The position numbers and the translations under genes were made by a program. A DNA stretch of 64,000 nt, taken from assembly GCA_019634925.1 (NCBI GenBank), contig JAHCAL010000008.1:1-64000 (forward strand), read 5' to 3'. How positions within the stretch are numbered: position 1 is the stretch's first letter; each line of letters begins with the position of its first letter. Positions 30,135-39,135 of the stretch are shown here, piece after piece. Under the pieces are notes generated by a model. The model had not been told where the DNA came from and made no database searches. It saw nothing but the letters and a program-made list of their open reading frames with translations. This stretch comes from Pseudomonadales bacterium. Lineage in GTDB: Bacteria > Pseudomonadota > Gammaproteobacteria > Pseudomonadales > Azotimanducaceae.

Positions 30135-30533
30135 GTGCACCCCGTGATCACGGGCTCATGCATCTGTGGCTCGGTCAGCTGGCGTTTCCAGGGCATGCCA
30201 GAAGGCGCCACGGCGTGTAATTGCACCGCCTGCCGCCGCTACGGAGTGTTATGGGCCTACGACTTCGAAGGTGAGGGCATAGACGTCAGCGGTACCACCA
30301 CGGCGTTCGCCCGCGGCAAGGCATTGACCTTCAATTTCTGCCCGACCTGCGGGTGTGTCGTTTACTGGCGCAGTCTGCACCTGGAGGAAGGAACCAGGCG
30401 CCGCATCGCGGTCAACCTGCGCCTGGCCGAGCCAGACGCGGTCGCGTCTATTCCGATCGACCATTTCGATGGTCTGGAAACCTTCGAGGATCTGCCGCGC
30501 GACGGCAAATGCGTCGCCGACTACTGGTTCTAG
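30135..30533 (+). CDS. GFA-family zinc protein
   Basis: 132-residue protein of the GFA (glutathione-dependent formaldehyde-activating, DUF636) fold. Zinc-binding cysteines are in GSCICGSVSW (about 7-16), CNCTACRRYG (about 28-37) and FCPTCGCVVYW. Start GTG at 30135; a GTG at 30144 is an alternative. The family is widespread and most members have no proven enzyme activity, so formaldehyde chemistry is not implied. It is convergent with the desaturase gene, 13 bases apart. Confidence 0.82.
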   Translation: MHPVITGSCICGSVSWRFQGMPEGATACNCTACRRYGVLWAYDFEGEGIDVSGTTTAFARGKALTFNFCPTCGCVVYWRSLHLEEGTRRRIAVNLRLAEPDAVASIPIDHFDGLETFEDLPRDGKCVADYWF

Positions 30534-30546
30534 ACGGGGCCGAACC

Positions 30547-31716
30547 TCAGGCGAATTCCAGCGACGCGAGCCGCCGGCGCTGCGCCCGCAGCCTGCGCGT
30601 GATCTCGTGCCCCAGCGCCTTGATGTCTGCGTCCACCCGATCGATCTGGTGCGCCATCTTCTGCCGCGTCGTGGCGACCCACGCTTCGCGCGCAGCGGAC
30701 CATTCCGCGAGCGTTGCCATGAAGGCTTCGTACTCGTGCTCGACCTTGGCGCGCAGTTGCGCGACCGCGTGATGATCGGCCCGATGGCTGCGTTCCGCGA
30801 CCGCGGCCAGACGCGCTTCGGCCCGCTTGAACTGCATGGCGAGACGCGCGCGTTCTATGTCCACGGCCGGCGTGATGCGCAGCCGGCTCGTGAGCCCGCA
30901 CCACGACAGCGCGCGGATCACCCACTTGGTCGGATCCCAGTGCCACCAGCGGATGCCGTTGCGGTAGTCGTGTGCGAACAGGTGGTGGAAGTTGTGATAG
31001 CCCTCGCCATACGTGACGAGCGCGAGCACGGGGTTGTCGCGTGCCGTGTTCTCGTCGGTATAGGGCTGCGTGCCCCACATGTGCGCGAGCGAGTTGATGA
31101 AGAATGTGAAGTGGTGGTTGACCACCAGGCGCAGCAGGCCGGCGAGCAGGATGGTGCCGAGCAGGTCGCCGGACAGCCAGCCGACCAGCGCGGGCAGCGC
31201 GATGTTCATCGCGAGCACGATCGGCACATAGTGATCGTGCTGGAACTTCACGATCGGGTCCCGCTCGAGATCCTTCACGTACTTGAAGTCGGGAATGGCG
31301 GCGGGGTGGCGGCGCAGCATCCAGCCGATGTGCGAGTACCAGAAACCCTTGCGTGCCGAATACGGATCGGTTTCCTCGTCGTCGACGAATCTGTGATGCG
31401 GGCGGTGGCCGGCGCACCAGACGAGAATGCTGTTCTGGATCGCCATGGCGCCGAACAGCATGAAGAAGAGCCGCACGGACCAGTGCGCTTCATACGCGCG
31501 GTGCGACCAGAGCCGGTGGTAGCCAGCCGTGATGGAAAGTCCGGACGCGATCAGGAATATCGCGAACCAGGTCCAGGCGGCGGCGGAGTAGCCGACCAGC
31601 AGGCCGTAGGTGGGCACCAGCAGCAGCGCTGCGATGAAGGTGCCGGTCAGCACCACGGCGGGAACCATGTCGATTTCGGGGCGAGCGGCTCGGGGGGAAT
31701 CGTTCTGGGTGGTCAT
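30547..31716 (-). CDS. Acyl-CoA delta-9 desaturase-type membrane fatty acid desaturase
   Basis: Integral-membrane di-iron enzyme that introduces a double bond in acyl chains. The start is the ATG at 31714-31716 (MTTQNDSPRAARPE), giving 389 residues; an in-frame upstream start would add 17 residues. All three histidine boxes are present: HRLWSH at about 67-72, HRPHH at about 104-108 and HNFHH at about 241-245, with hydrophobic segments between them. From about residue 300 there is an extra charged helical (coiled-coil) tail not needed for the family. It is divergent from the MFS transporter. Confidence 0.9.
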   Translation of the reverse strand: MTTQNDSPRAARPEIDMVPAVVLTGTFIAALLLVPTYGLLVGYSAAAWTWFAIFLIASGLSITAGYHRLWSHRAYEAHWSVRLFFMLFGAMAIQNSILVWCAGHRPHHRFVDDEETDPYSARKGFWYSHIGWMLRRHPAAIPDFKYVKDLERDPIVKFQHDHYVPIVLAMNIALPALVGWLSGDLLGTILLAGLLRLVVNHHFTFFINSLAHMWGTQPYTDENTARDNPVLALVTYGEGYHNFHHLFAHDYRNGIRWWHWDPTKWVIRALSWCGLTSRLRITPAVDIERARLAMQFKRAEARLAAVAERSHRADHHAVAQLRAKVEHEYEAFMATLAEWSAAREAWVATTRQKMAHQIDRVDADIKALGHEITRRLRAQRRRLASLEFA

Positions 31717-31892
31717 CGGTCCATCGGGTAGTCGGGTATCGGGGCCGAGTCTAGCAGGATCCCGCACGAATTAAGACCGATTGCCGGCCGCGAACGCCTC
31801 AAATATGCTCCGGTTCGCAGTCGCACCGCAGCGCCGTTGGCGCTCCGGCGCCCGCGACGCGCGATTTCCGGGTCGGGGGGCCCATCTCATTC

Positions 31893-33179
31893 ATGCAATT
31901 GAACTTTTCCGCGCGCGCGTGGTACCCGTCGTATGCGCTGACGATCCTGTTCATTGTCTACGTCTTCAACTTCATCGACCGCTCGATCCTCAACATCCTC
32001 GCGCAGGCAGTGAAGGACGATCTGGGTCTTTACGACTGGCAGATCGGCTTGATGGGCGGCATCGCGTTCGCGCTGTTCTACACCACGCTCGGCATTCCGA
32101 TCGCGCGCCTCGCCGACACCCACAACCGCCGCAACATCGTCGCGATCAGTCTCGCGGTGTGGAGTGCGATGACCGCGGTCTGCGGGCTCGCGCAGAACTT
32201 CTGGCAACTCCTGCTCGCGCGCGTCGGGGTCGCGGTCGGCGAAGCCGGCGGCAGCCCGCCGTCGCATTCGATGATCTCCGATCTGTTTGCTGCCGATAGA
32301 CGAGCCACCGCGCTCGGTCTGTACGCGCTCGGCATTCCGGTCGGGACGATGCTCGGTAACCTGGCCGGCGGCTGGATCAACGAGGTGATGGACTGGCGTA
32401 CCGCGTTCATCGTGGTTGGCCTGCCGGGACTCCTCATGGCGCTGGTGGTGCGGTTCACGCTGGTCGAGCCACCGCGTGGGCATACGGAGGAAGTTGCCAA
32501 GCTCAAGGCGGCGGCGCCGCCGATCGGGTTCGTGTTCAAGGCGCTGTGGTCGCGCAAGAGCTTTCGCTACATGGCGCTCGGCGGCGCGCTGCATGCGCTC
32601 GTCGGGTACGGCGTCGGACCGTTCATTCCGCCGCTGTTCATCCGAGTGCACGAGATGGGCACGGCCGATATCGGCATGGCGCTGTTCTGGCTCGGCTTCG
32701 CCGGTATCGCGGGCACGGCCAGTGGCGGCTACGTCGCGGACCGCATGGCGACGCGGGACGTGCGCTGGTATGTGTGGCTGCCGGGGATCGCCACGCTGAT
32801 CTCGGTGCCGTTCGCCACGGCGGCCTACGTGTGGCCGGATCCGATCCAGGCGTTCTGGATCATGGCGATTCCCGGGTTCCTCGGCGCGTATTATCTTGGC
32901 CCGACCTTCTCGCTGGCCCAGGGCCTGGTCGGGGTGCGCATGCGCGCGCTGGCCGCGGCGATCCTGCTCCTGATCCTTAACCTCATCGGCATGGGGCTCG
33001 GGCCGGTGATCGTTGGCGTCACGTCGGACCTGCTCAACGCCTATACCGATCTGGGTGCCGAGTCGATCCGCTGGGCGCTGGTCAGCGTGCTCGTGTTCAA
33101 CGTACTGTCGACCGTTTTCTACCTGATGGCGGGCAGGGACCTGAAGCAGGATCTAGCGCGCAGTCACGAACTCAGCTGA
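31893..33179 (+). CDS. MFS transporter, Spinster-like
   Basis: 428-residue major facilitator protein with about 12 hydrophobic helices. YVFNFIDRSILNIL in helix 1 and the loop motif RLADTHNRRNIV between helices 2 and 3 match the Spinster-homologue / hexuronate-like subgroup. VGEAGGSPPSHSMISDLF in helix 5 is typical of this subgroup too. The substrate is unknown; relatives carry organic anions or lipid-like molecules. No regulator is adjacent. Confidence 0.85.
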   Translation: MQLNFSARAWYPSYALTILFIVYVFNFIDRSILNILAQAVKDDLGLYDWQIGLMGGIAFALFYTTLGIPIARLADTHNRRNIVAISLAVWSAMTAVCGLAQNFWQLLLARVGVAVGEAGGSPPSHSMISDLFAADRRATALGLYALGIPVGTMLGNLAGGWINEVMDWRTAFIVVGLPGLLMALVVRFTLVEPPRGHTEEVAKLKAAAPPIGFVFKALWSRKSFRYMALGGALHALVGYGVGPFIPPLFIRVHEMGTADIGMALFWLGFAGIAGTASGGYVADRMATRDVRWYVWLPGIATLISVPFATAAYVWPDPIQAFWIMAIPGFLGAYYLGPTFSLAQGLVGVRMRALAAAILLLILNLIGMGLGPVIVGVTSDLLNAYTDLGAESIRWALVSVLVFNVLSTVFYLMAGRDLKQDLARSHELS

Positions 33180-33204
33180 CGGCGGCGGGCCGGAGGGCAA
33201 TCGA

Positions 33205-33555
33205 ATGGCGTGGCTCGTTACCAAGTATCTGTTGACCGCGGCCATCGTGGTGCTGGTGACCGAACTCGCCAAGCGCAGCGACCGGCTCGGTGGCTTCGTC
33301 GCCGCGCTGCCCCTGGTGACGGTGCTCGCGCTCATCTGGCTTTACGTGGAGCGCCAGCCGATGGAGAAGATCGCCAATCACGCGTGGTACACCTTCTGGT
33401 ACGTGCTGCCGACGCTGCCGATGTTCCTGGTCTTTCCCTGGCTGCTGCCGCGAATCGGCTTCTGGCCGACGCTCGGCAGCTGCGCGCTGCTGACGGTGAT
33501 GTGCTTCGGACTGCTCGCGGTCGCCGTGCGGCGCATCGGCGTCGAGTTGCTCTGA
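33205..33555 (+). CDS. DUF3147 family small membrane protein
   Basis: 116-residue protein with four hydrophobic segments and few charged residues, starting MAWLVTKYLLTAAIVVLVTE. The pattern AKRSDRLGGFVAALPLVTVL and YTFWYVLPTLPMFLVFPWLL is characteristic of DUF3147. The function is unknown. It follows the MFS gene by 25 bases in the same direction and may share its transcript; it is convergent with the phosphodiesterase gene. Confidence 0.8.
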   Translation: MAWLVTKYLLTAAIVVLVTELAKRSDRLGGFVAALPLVTVLALIWLYVERQPMEKIANHAWYTFWYVLPTLPMFLVFPWLLPRIGFWPTLGSCALLTVMCFGLLAVAVRRIGVELL

Positions 33556-33568
33556 TACTTTCCGCCGC

Positions 33569-35131
33569 CTACGGTTCGACGCGGACCAGGTGGTTGGCGC
33601 CCCGCTCGGTGGCGAATGCAGCACCGAGCCGTTCACCGGCAGTGCGCTCGGTAATCGAATCCACCAGCCAGCATTCGGCAAGTGCGCGCTCGGCGGTCAG
33701 ATCCAACAACAGGTAGCCGTGCTCGCGCAGGTTCACGTACTTGATGTGTGGGACCGCGGCGACGATCTGCCGCTCGCGCGCCTCGAGGTCAGGCGCGTCG
33801 CCACCAGGGCCGCGTGACGTGACGGAAGTGGTCACCAGCTCCACCGCCAGCGATCCGCGCCCGCTCGCGGGGTCGTAGCCGGGCCCGAACGGATCCGGCA
33901 CGATGTCCATGGCCCACGCGCTGTGGATGTCGCCGGTCAGGATGATGGTGTCGTCGATCGACTCGGCCGCGAGCTGGTCGAGGATCAGCCGGCGTGAGTT
34001 CGGATAGCCGTCCCACTGGTCGGTGTTGAGCAGCACGCCGTCTTCGCCGAGCAACTGGCCGAACATGAGCTGCTGGCCGAGCACGTGCCATGCCGTGCCG
34101 CGCCGGACGCTCCCGCGCAGTTCCTCGGCGAGCCAGGCCTGTTGATCCGGGCCGAGGATCGTGTGTGCCGGGTCGCGCATGGCGGCCATATCGGTGCGGT
34201 CCGCGACCTGCCGGGTTCGCCCGTGCAGGCGCGTGTCGAGCATGATCAGGTCCGCGAGTGCACCGAACCGGAAACTGCGCCAGATGGATGGACCGCCCGC
34301 GCCCGGGCGTTCCCGGATCGGCAGCCACTCGTGGTAGGCGCGGATCGCGGCGGCGCGCCGGTCCGCCCAGTCGCCTTCGCCGAGTTCGGGGTTGTGGTTC
34401 TGCGCGCCGTCGCGCCAGGCGTTGTTGGCGCTCTCGTGGTCGTCCCACACACAGATCCACGGATGCGCGCGGTGCGCGGCCTGCAGGTCGGGATCGGTCT
34501 TGTACTGGGCGTGGCGTTCCCGGTAGTCGGCGAGCGTCACGAGTTCGTTTGCCGGGACGTGCACGCGGCCGAGCTCGCGGCCCTGTTCGCCGGGCGCGTA
34601 CTCGTACAGGTAGTCGCCGAGGTGCAGCACGGCGTCGAGGTCCGCGCGGTCGGCGATCCGTGCATAGGCGTTGAAGAAACCAACCGGGTAGTTCGAGCAG
34701 CTGCAGATGGCAAACCGCAGGCGCGTGACGGTCAGTTCGGGCAGGGTGCGTGTGCGCCCGGTCTCGCTCTCGGCGCCGAGCGCTTCGAACCGGTAATAGT
34801 AGGTGCGTCCCGGCTGCAGGCCGTCGGCGTCCACCTTCACGGTATGGTCGCGGTCGGGCAGCGCGGTCACGACGCCCTGGTTCACCACGTCGCGCAGCCG
34901 TTCGTCGCGAGCGATGCGCCAGCGCACTGGCACGGGCCCGGGTTTGCGCGGCGTGACCCGGGTCCACAGGATCACGCGGTCGCCGAGCGGGTCGCCGCTC
35001 GCGACACCGTGCTGGAACGGTCCGCGCGCGGCGCGCGCAGGCGCGGCGGCATGGCTGGTGAGCGTGGCACCCGCGGCCGCTGCGCCAGTGATGACCGCGC
35101 CGCCGGCCACGAATTCGCGTCGGGTGACCAT
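33569..35131 (-). CDS. phoD: PhoD-type alkaline phosphatase / phosphodiesterase, Tat-exported
   Basis: 520-residue metallophosphatase. The N-terminus MVTRREFVAGGAVITGAAAA has the twin-arginine motif TRREF followed by a hydrophobic stretch, so the folded enzyme leaves by the Tat pathway. FQHGVASGDPLGDRVILWTR opens the PhoD N-terminal domain. The metal-binding segments AICSCSNYP, LHLGDYLYEY, VWDDHESANN and LTGDIHSAW are all present. It releases phosphate from phosphate esters or diesters outside the inner membrane. No Pho box could be recognised in the 25-base space to the SDR gene, with which it may be co-transcribed. Confidence 0.92.
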   Translation of the reverse strand: MVTRREFVAGGAVITGAAAAGATLTSHAAAPARAARGPFQHGVASGDPLGDRVILWTRVTPRKPGPVPVRWRIARDERLRDVVNQGVVTALPDRDHTVKVDADGLQPGRTYYYRFEALGAESETGRTRTLPELTVTRLRFAICSCSNYPVGFFNAYARIADRADLDAVLHLGDYLYEYAPGEQGRELGRVHVPANELVTLADYRERHAQYKTDPDLQAAHRAHPWICVWDDHESANNAWRDGAQNHNPELGEGDWADRRAAAIRAYHEWLPIRERPGAGGPSIWRSFRFGALADLIMLDTRLHGRTRQVADRTDMAAMRDPAHTILGPDQQAWLAEELRGSVRRGTAWHVLGQQLMFGQLLGEDGVLLNTDQWDGYPNSRRLILDQLAAESIDDTIILTGDIHSAWAMDIVPDPFGPGYDPASGRGSLAVELVTTSVTSRGPGGDAPDLEARERQIVAAVPHIKYVNLREHGYLLLDLTAERALAECWLVDSITERTAGERLGAAFATERGANHLVRVEP

Positions 35132-35156
35132 CGATAGTCCCTCTGCCGGTGCTGAA

Positions 35157-35954
35157 TCAGACGACGCGGGATACGCCGCCGTCCATGTTGATCGCGCAGC
35201 CGGTCAGGTAGGAGCCGGCCTCCGAAGCCAGGAACAGCGCGAGGTTCGCGACTTCCTCCGGCTCGCCCATCCGGCCCATCGGCAGCCGCGCGCCTGCCGC
35301 AGCGACGAACTCCTCGAGCGTCCCGTTGCTGCCGCTCGCCTCGAAGCGCCGGCGGATCTGGTCGCTCTTGATGAAGCCGATCAGGAGCGCGTTGACCAGG
35401 ATGTTGTGCGGCGCGCCTTCGTTGGCCAGCACCTTGCTGAGCGCCATGCCCGCGGCGCGGCTCACCGACGTGGGTGCGGTGTTGGCATCGGGCGTCTTCG
35501 CGTACACGTTCAGCAGGTTGATGATGCGGCCCCAGCGGTTGGCCTGCATGTGCGGCCATACGAGGCGGGTCAGCCGGATCGCGGCGAAGAGCTTGAGGTC
35601 GAGATCGGCCTGCCAGGCGGTGTCGGTGATCTGCATGAACGGTCCCCCGGCCGACTGACCGGCGTTGTTGACCAGGATGTCGATCGGGCCCAGCGTCTCG
35701 ACTATCCGGCGGTGCGCGTCGACGATCTGTTCCGGATTCGCGACGTCGCAGGTGCAGGCCGCGACGCTTGCGCCCGGCGGTGCGGCGTCCGCGTGAGCCT
35801 CGATCGCGGCACGCGCGGCTTCCAGCGGCTCCGCTCGCCGCGCGACGATGGCGACCCGGGCGCCGGCGCGGTAGAACGCGGTGGCGGTTGCAAGCCCCAG
35901 TCCGAGGCTCCCGCCGGTGATCAGCGCGACGCGTCCCTGCAGGTTGGTATCCAT
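35157..35954 (-). CDS. SDR-fold protein lacking the canonical catalytic residues
   Basis: 265-residue short-chain dehydrogenase/reductase-fold protein. The nucleotide motif TGGSLGLG (canonical TGxxxGxG) is at about 14-21, and NNAG is present near residue 96. The usual Ser in strand 5 is replaced (INLLNVYAK), and the YxxxK catalytic pair is replaced by Thr and Arg in TSVSRAAG. This matches the BKR-like SDR subgroup (as in cd05344), whose members share an xSxxRAG pattern. Its activity is unknown, and FabG-type ketoreductase activity should not be assumed. It sits 25 bases upstream of phoD in the same direction. Confidence 0.85.
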   Translation of the reverse strand: MDTNLQGRVALITGGSLGLGLATATAFYRAGARVAIVARRAEPLEAARAAIEAHADAAPPGASVAACTCDVANPEQIVDAHRRIVETLGPIDILVNNAGQSAGGPFMQITDTAWQADLDLKLFAAIRLTRLVWPHMQANRWGRIINLLNVYAKTPDANTAPTSVSRAAGMALSKVLANEGAPHNILVNALLIGFIKSDQIRRRFEASGSNGTLEEFVAAAGARLPMGRMGEPEEVANLALFLASEAGSYLTGCAINMDGGVSRVV

Positions 35955-35983
35955 GCGGCGTTCCTCCCCTCGGTGGCCGATAC

Positions 35984-36733
35984 TCAGGTTTCGATGTCGA
36001 ATTCGAACGTGGCGCGCCCGCCGGGGCGGCCGCGCGCAAAATATTCCTGCTCGACGAACGTCACCCGTCGGCGCCCGATCACCACGGCGGTGCTGGCGCG
36101 GGTGCCGTAGTCGTCCCCGGCGATGAAGCAGGATGCGACCCGCCGCTCCAGCTCCAGCGGGCGTCCGCGCTTCGGCAGTTCGCGATCCGGCGGCACGGTG
36201 CGGTCGGCGAGCAGTTCGATCAGCCGGTCCGGATCCGGCGTACCCGCGACCTCGGCCGCGAGCGCCTGGCGGCCGCGCATCACCTTCGGCCAGGTCGCGC
36301 CGAGCTCCGCATTGGCGAGCCCGTAGACGCCGGGAGCGAGGTCTTCGGTGTGGCCGCGGTTGGACGTGTAGACCAGTCGTTCGCCGTCGAACAGCAGCAG
36401 GTTGAAGCCGCGGTAGGCGCCGGTGTGCAGGCCGTGCGCGAACGCGTGGGCATCAGTCGTGGCCGACAGGAAGCCTTCGGTCAGGAGCCCGCGGCTGAGC
36501 GGGGCTTCGGAGGGGCCTTCCTCGGCGAAATTGGTGACCGTCGCGAACCGGCCGCTGCGACTGACCCCGAGCCAGGTGCCGCCCGCCGAGAGGTCACGGC
36601 CGGCCAGCAGTGCCGGGCGATCCTCCCAGTAATGTGCGGCGCGTGCCGGCCGCGCGTAGAATTCGTCGCGGTTGGCCGCGACCACCAGCGGGTGGCTCGA
36701 GTCGGGATCGAATGCGAACAGCACCAGGCACAT
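35984..36733 (-). CDS. NRDE family (TANGO2-like) protein
   Basis: 249-residue protein starting MCLVLFAFDP, with the defining NRDE motif at about 21-24 (AANRDEFYARPA). GTWLGVSRSGRFATVTNF and SNRG follow. The family includes eukaryotic TANGO2, linked to heme and lipid handling, and the conserved Cys2 suggests an N-terminal-nucleophile fold; both points come from the family and are not shown here. It is 29 bases upstream of the SDR gene in the same direction, forming a possible three-gene unit with phoD, and is divergent from lgt. Confidence 0.85.
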   Translation of the reverse strand: MCLVLFAFDPDSSHPLVVAANRDEFYARPARAAHYWEDRPALLAGRDLSAGGTWLGVSRSGRFATVTNFAEEGPSEAPLSRGLLTEGFLSATTDAHAFAHGLHTGAYRGFNLLLFDGERLVYTSNRGHTEDLAPGVYGLANAELGATWPKVMRGRQALAAEVAGTPDPDRLIELLADRTVPPDRELPKRGRPLELERRVASCFIAGDDYGTRASTAVVIGRRRVTFVEQEYFARGRPGGRATFEFDIET

Positions 36734-36856
36734 GGGGTGCAGAGTGTCCTTTCCTGTGGCCCGTCGTATGGCACGTCGAGTGGCCCGGCGCCGACAGGCG
36801 CGCCGCAGCAGAATTGAGGCCGCAGTCTAGCAGACGAGCAACGGAGGTTTCCGCCC

Positions 36857-37693
36857 GTGCAGCATCCCCACTACCCGGACATCGATCCGGTCATCGTGGC
36901 ACTCGGCCCGCTGGCGATCCGCTGGTACGGGCTCGCCTATCTCGCCGCATTCGCGCTCTGCTGGTGGCTCGGCAGCCGGCGCGCCGCGCGTCCCGGCAGC
37001 GGCTGGACGGCGCAGGAAGTATCCGACGTGGTCTTCTACGGCGCGGTCGGCGCGGTACTCGGCGGACGCATCGGCTACACACTCTTCTACGGTTTCGAGC
37101 AACTCGCGCGGGATCCGCTGTTCATCCTGCGCGTGTGGGAAGGCGGCATGTCGTTCCATGGCGGTCTGATCGGAACGTTGCTGGCACTCGCCTGGTTCGG
37201 CCGCCGCACCGGGCGCACGTTCCTGCAGGTCGGCGACTTCGTCGCACCGCTGGTGCCGCTCGGGCTCGGTCTCGGCCGGCTCGGCAATTTCGCGAACACC
37301 GAGTTGCCCGGCCGCGCGACCGAATCCGTGTTCGGCCTGATCTATCCGTGCGCGTCGGACGCGGTCCGTGCGCTGAACCCGTTCTGCACCGGCGAGTGGG
37401 AGGCGTTTGCACGCCATCCGTCGCCGCTCTACCAGGCGTTTGCCGAGGGGCTCATGCTGTTCGCCGTGGTCTGGTGGTTCTCGTCGCGCACGCGGCCGGT
37501 GGGCGCGGTATCCGGCGTGTTCCTGCTCGGCTACGGTGTGCTGCGCACGCTGACCGAGTTCTTCCGCGAGCCGGACGTGCATCTCGGGTTCGTGGCGCTC
37601 GACTGGCTGACCATGGGCCAACTGCTGTCGATCCCGATGATCGCCATTGGTATCCTGCTGATCCTGCGCAGCCGCCCGGCCGCGCAGGCCTGA
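36857..37693 (+). CDS. lgt: Prolipoprotein diacylglyceryl transferase
   Basis: Inner-membrane enzyme that transfers diacylglycerol from phosphatidylglycerol to the lipobox Cys of prolipoproteins. Start is GTG at 36857 with GGAGG at 36843-36847, 9 bases upstream. It has 278 residues and about seven hydrophobic helices. The key motifs are [11 protein letters not shown] near residue 95 and the phosphatidylglycerol signature [14 protein letters not shown] near 140-155. It precedes thyA, as in E. coli (lgt-thyA). Confidence 0.94.
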   Translation: MQHPHYPDIDPVIVALGPLAIRWYGLAYLAAFALCWWLGSRRAARPGSGWTAQEVSDVVFYGAVGAVLGGRIGYTLFYGFEQLARDPLFILRVWEGGMSFHGGLIGTLLALAWFGRRTGRTFLQVGDFVAPLVPLGLGLGRLGNFANTELPGRATESVFGLIYPCASDAVRALNPFCTGEWEAFARHPSPLYQAFAEGLMLFAVVWWFSSRTRPVGAVSGVFLLGYGVLRTLTEFFREPDVHLGFVALDWLTMGQLLSIPMIAIGILLILRSRPAAQA

Positions 37694-37736
37694 CCGCCAA
37701 CCGGCGCGCACCGACCAGGAACCCCGACCGGCAACG

Positions 37737-38531
37737 ATGAAGCAATACCTCGACCTGATGCGGCACATCCGCAAGCACGGCGTCCTCAAGGGCGACCGGA
37801 CCGGGACCGGCACCTATAGCGTGTTCGGCTACCAGATGCGCTTCGACCTGGCCGAGGGTTTTCCGCTCGTCACCACCAAGAAGATGTTCCTGAAGGGCAT
37901 CGTCCACGAGCTGCTCTGGTTCCTGCAGGGCACCACGAACATCAGGTACCTGCACGATCACGACGTGCACATCTGGGACGAATGGGCCGACGAACACGGC
38001 GAACTCGGCCCGGTGTACGGCTCACAGTGGCGCTCATGGCCCGGTCCGGACGGCCAGACCATCGACCAGATCGCGCGCGTGGTGGACGACATCCGCAGGA
38101 ACCCGGACTCGCGCCGGCACATCGTCAGCGCCTGGAACGTCGCCGAGGTCGACCGCATGGCGCTGCCGCCGTGCCATACGCTGTTCCAGTTCTACGTGGC
38201 GGAAGGCAAGCTCTCCTGCCAGCTCTACCAGCGCAGCGCCGACGTGTTCCTGGGCGTGCCGTTCAACATCGCCTCGTACGCGCTCCTGACCATGATGATC
38301 GCGCAGGTCTGCGATCTCGCGCCGGGCCATTTCGTGCACACGTTCGGCGACGCGCACCTGTACGTGAACCATCTCGAGCAGGCCGATCGCCAGCTCGCGC
38401 GCGAACCCCACCCGTTGCCGACCATGACGCTGAACCCCGCGGTGAAGGACATCTTCGGCTTCCGCTACGAGGACTTCACGCTCGCCGGCTATCGCTCGCA
38501 CCCGGGCATCAAGGCGCCGATCGCGGTCTGA
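37737..38531 (+). CDS. thyA: Thymidylate synthase
   Basis: Converts dUMP to dTMP using methylene-THF. It has 264 residues, the same length as E. coli ThyA. The catalytic Cys is at about 146 in [12 protein letters not shown]; the folate-binding DRTGTGT near 20 and [18 protein letters not shown] are present. The stop overlaps the folA ATG by one base, which couples it to the enzyme that recycles its dihydrofolate product. Confidence 0.97.
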   Translation: MKQYLDLMRHIRKHGVLKGDRTGTGTYSVFGYQMRFDLAEGFPLVTTKKMFLKGIVHELLWFLQGTTNIRYLHDHDVHIWDEWADEHGELGPVYGSQWRSWPGPDGQTIDQIARVVDDIRRNPDSRRHIVSAWNVAEVDRMALPPCHTLFQFYVAEGKLSCQLYQRSADVFLGVPFNIASYALLTMMIAQVCDLAPGHFVHTFGDAHLYVNHLEQADRQLAREPHPLPTMTLNPAVKDIFGFRYEDFTLAGYRSHPGIKAPIAV

Positions 38532-39040
38532 TGGCGATGCGCATCGCGCTCATCTGGGCGATGGCCCGCAATCGGGTCATCGGCCGTGACAACGATCTGC
38601 CCTGGCACCTGCCGAAGGACCTGAAGCACTTCATGCGCACGACCGTGGGCCACCCTGTGATCATGGGGCGGCGCACGTTCGAGTCGATGAACGCGCCGCT
38701 GCCGCAGCGCACCAACATCGTGGTGACCCGCAATCCCGACTACCGGCCGGCCGGCGCCCTGGTCGCCGCGGACCTCGACTCGGCACTCGCACTCGCGCGT
38801 GCGGAGTGCGCGACTTCCGGCAAGGACACGATCTTCATCGCCGGCGGTGCCGAGATCTATCGCCTGGGGCTCGAGATCGCCACCCACCTGATCGTCACCG
38901 AGATCGACGCCGAGTTCGCGGGCGACACGTTCTTTCCCGAGGTCGACTGGTCCGCCTGGCGGGAGGTCAGCTGCGAGGATCACGCGATCGATGCGGAACA
39001 CGCCTGGCCGTTCAGCATCCGGGTGCTGGAGCGCCGCTAG
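38531..39040 (+). CDS. folA: Dihydrofolate reductase
   Basis: Reduces dihydrofolate to tetrahydrofolate with NADPH. It has 169 residues. The substrate segment DNDLPWHLPKDLKHF carries the catalytic Asp at about 30 (Asp27 of E. coli). The NADPH motif GRRTFESM and FIAGGAEIY are present. The first ATG (38531) overlaps the thyA stop; a second in-frame ATG at 38537 would lose two residues. It is the last core gene before the defence island, whose putative promoter begins 30 bases after its stop. Confidence 0.95.
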   Translation: MAMRIALIWAMARNRVIGRDNDLPWHLPKDLKHFMRTTVGHPVIMGRRTFESMNAPLPQRTNIVVTRNPDYRPAGALVAADLDSALALARAECATSGKDTIFIAGGAEIYRLGLEIATHLIVTEIDAEFAGDTFFPEVDWSAWREVSCEDHAIDAEHAWPFSIRVLERR

Positions 39041-39070
39041 CAGTTTTTTCAGGATCGACTTTACTGCAGT

Positions 39071-39099
39071 TTGACAAGCCCCAGACTTGGGCGCAGTAT
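39071..39099 (+). promoter_or_regulatory. Candidate promoter at the head of the restriction island
   Basis: A consensus -35 hexamer TTGACA (39071-39076) is followed, after 17 bases, by CAGTAT (39094-39099; 3 of 6 matches to the -10 consensus). It stands 37 bases before the GTG start of the half-size specificity gene and just past folA, where no terminator was recognised. Confidence 0.5.
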
Positions 39100-39135
39100 C
39101 TGCCCAGTCTGCGTTATTGCAGGAAAGTCGTTCTT

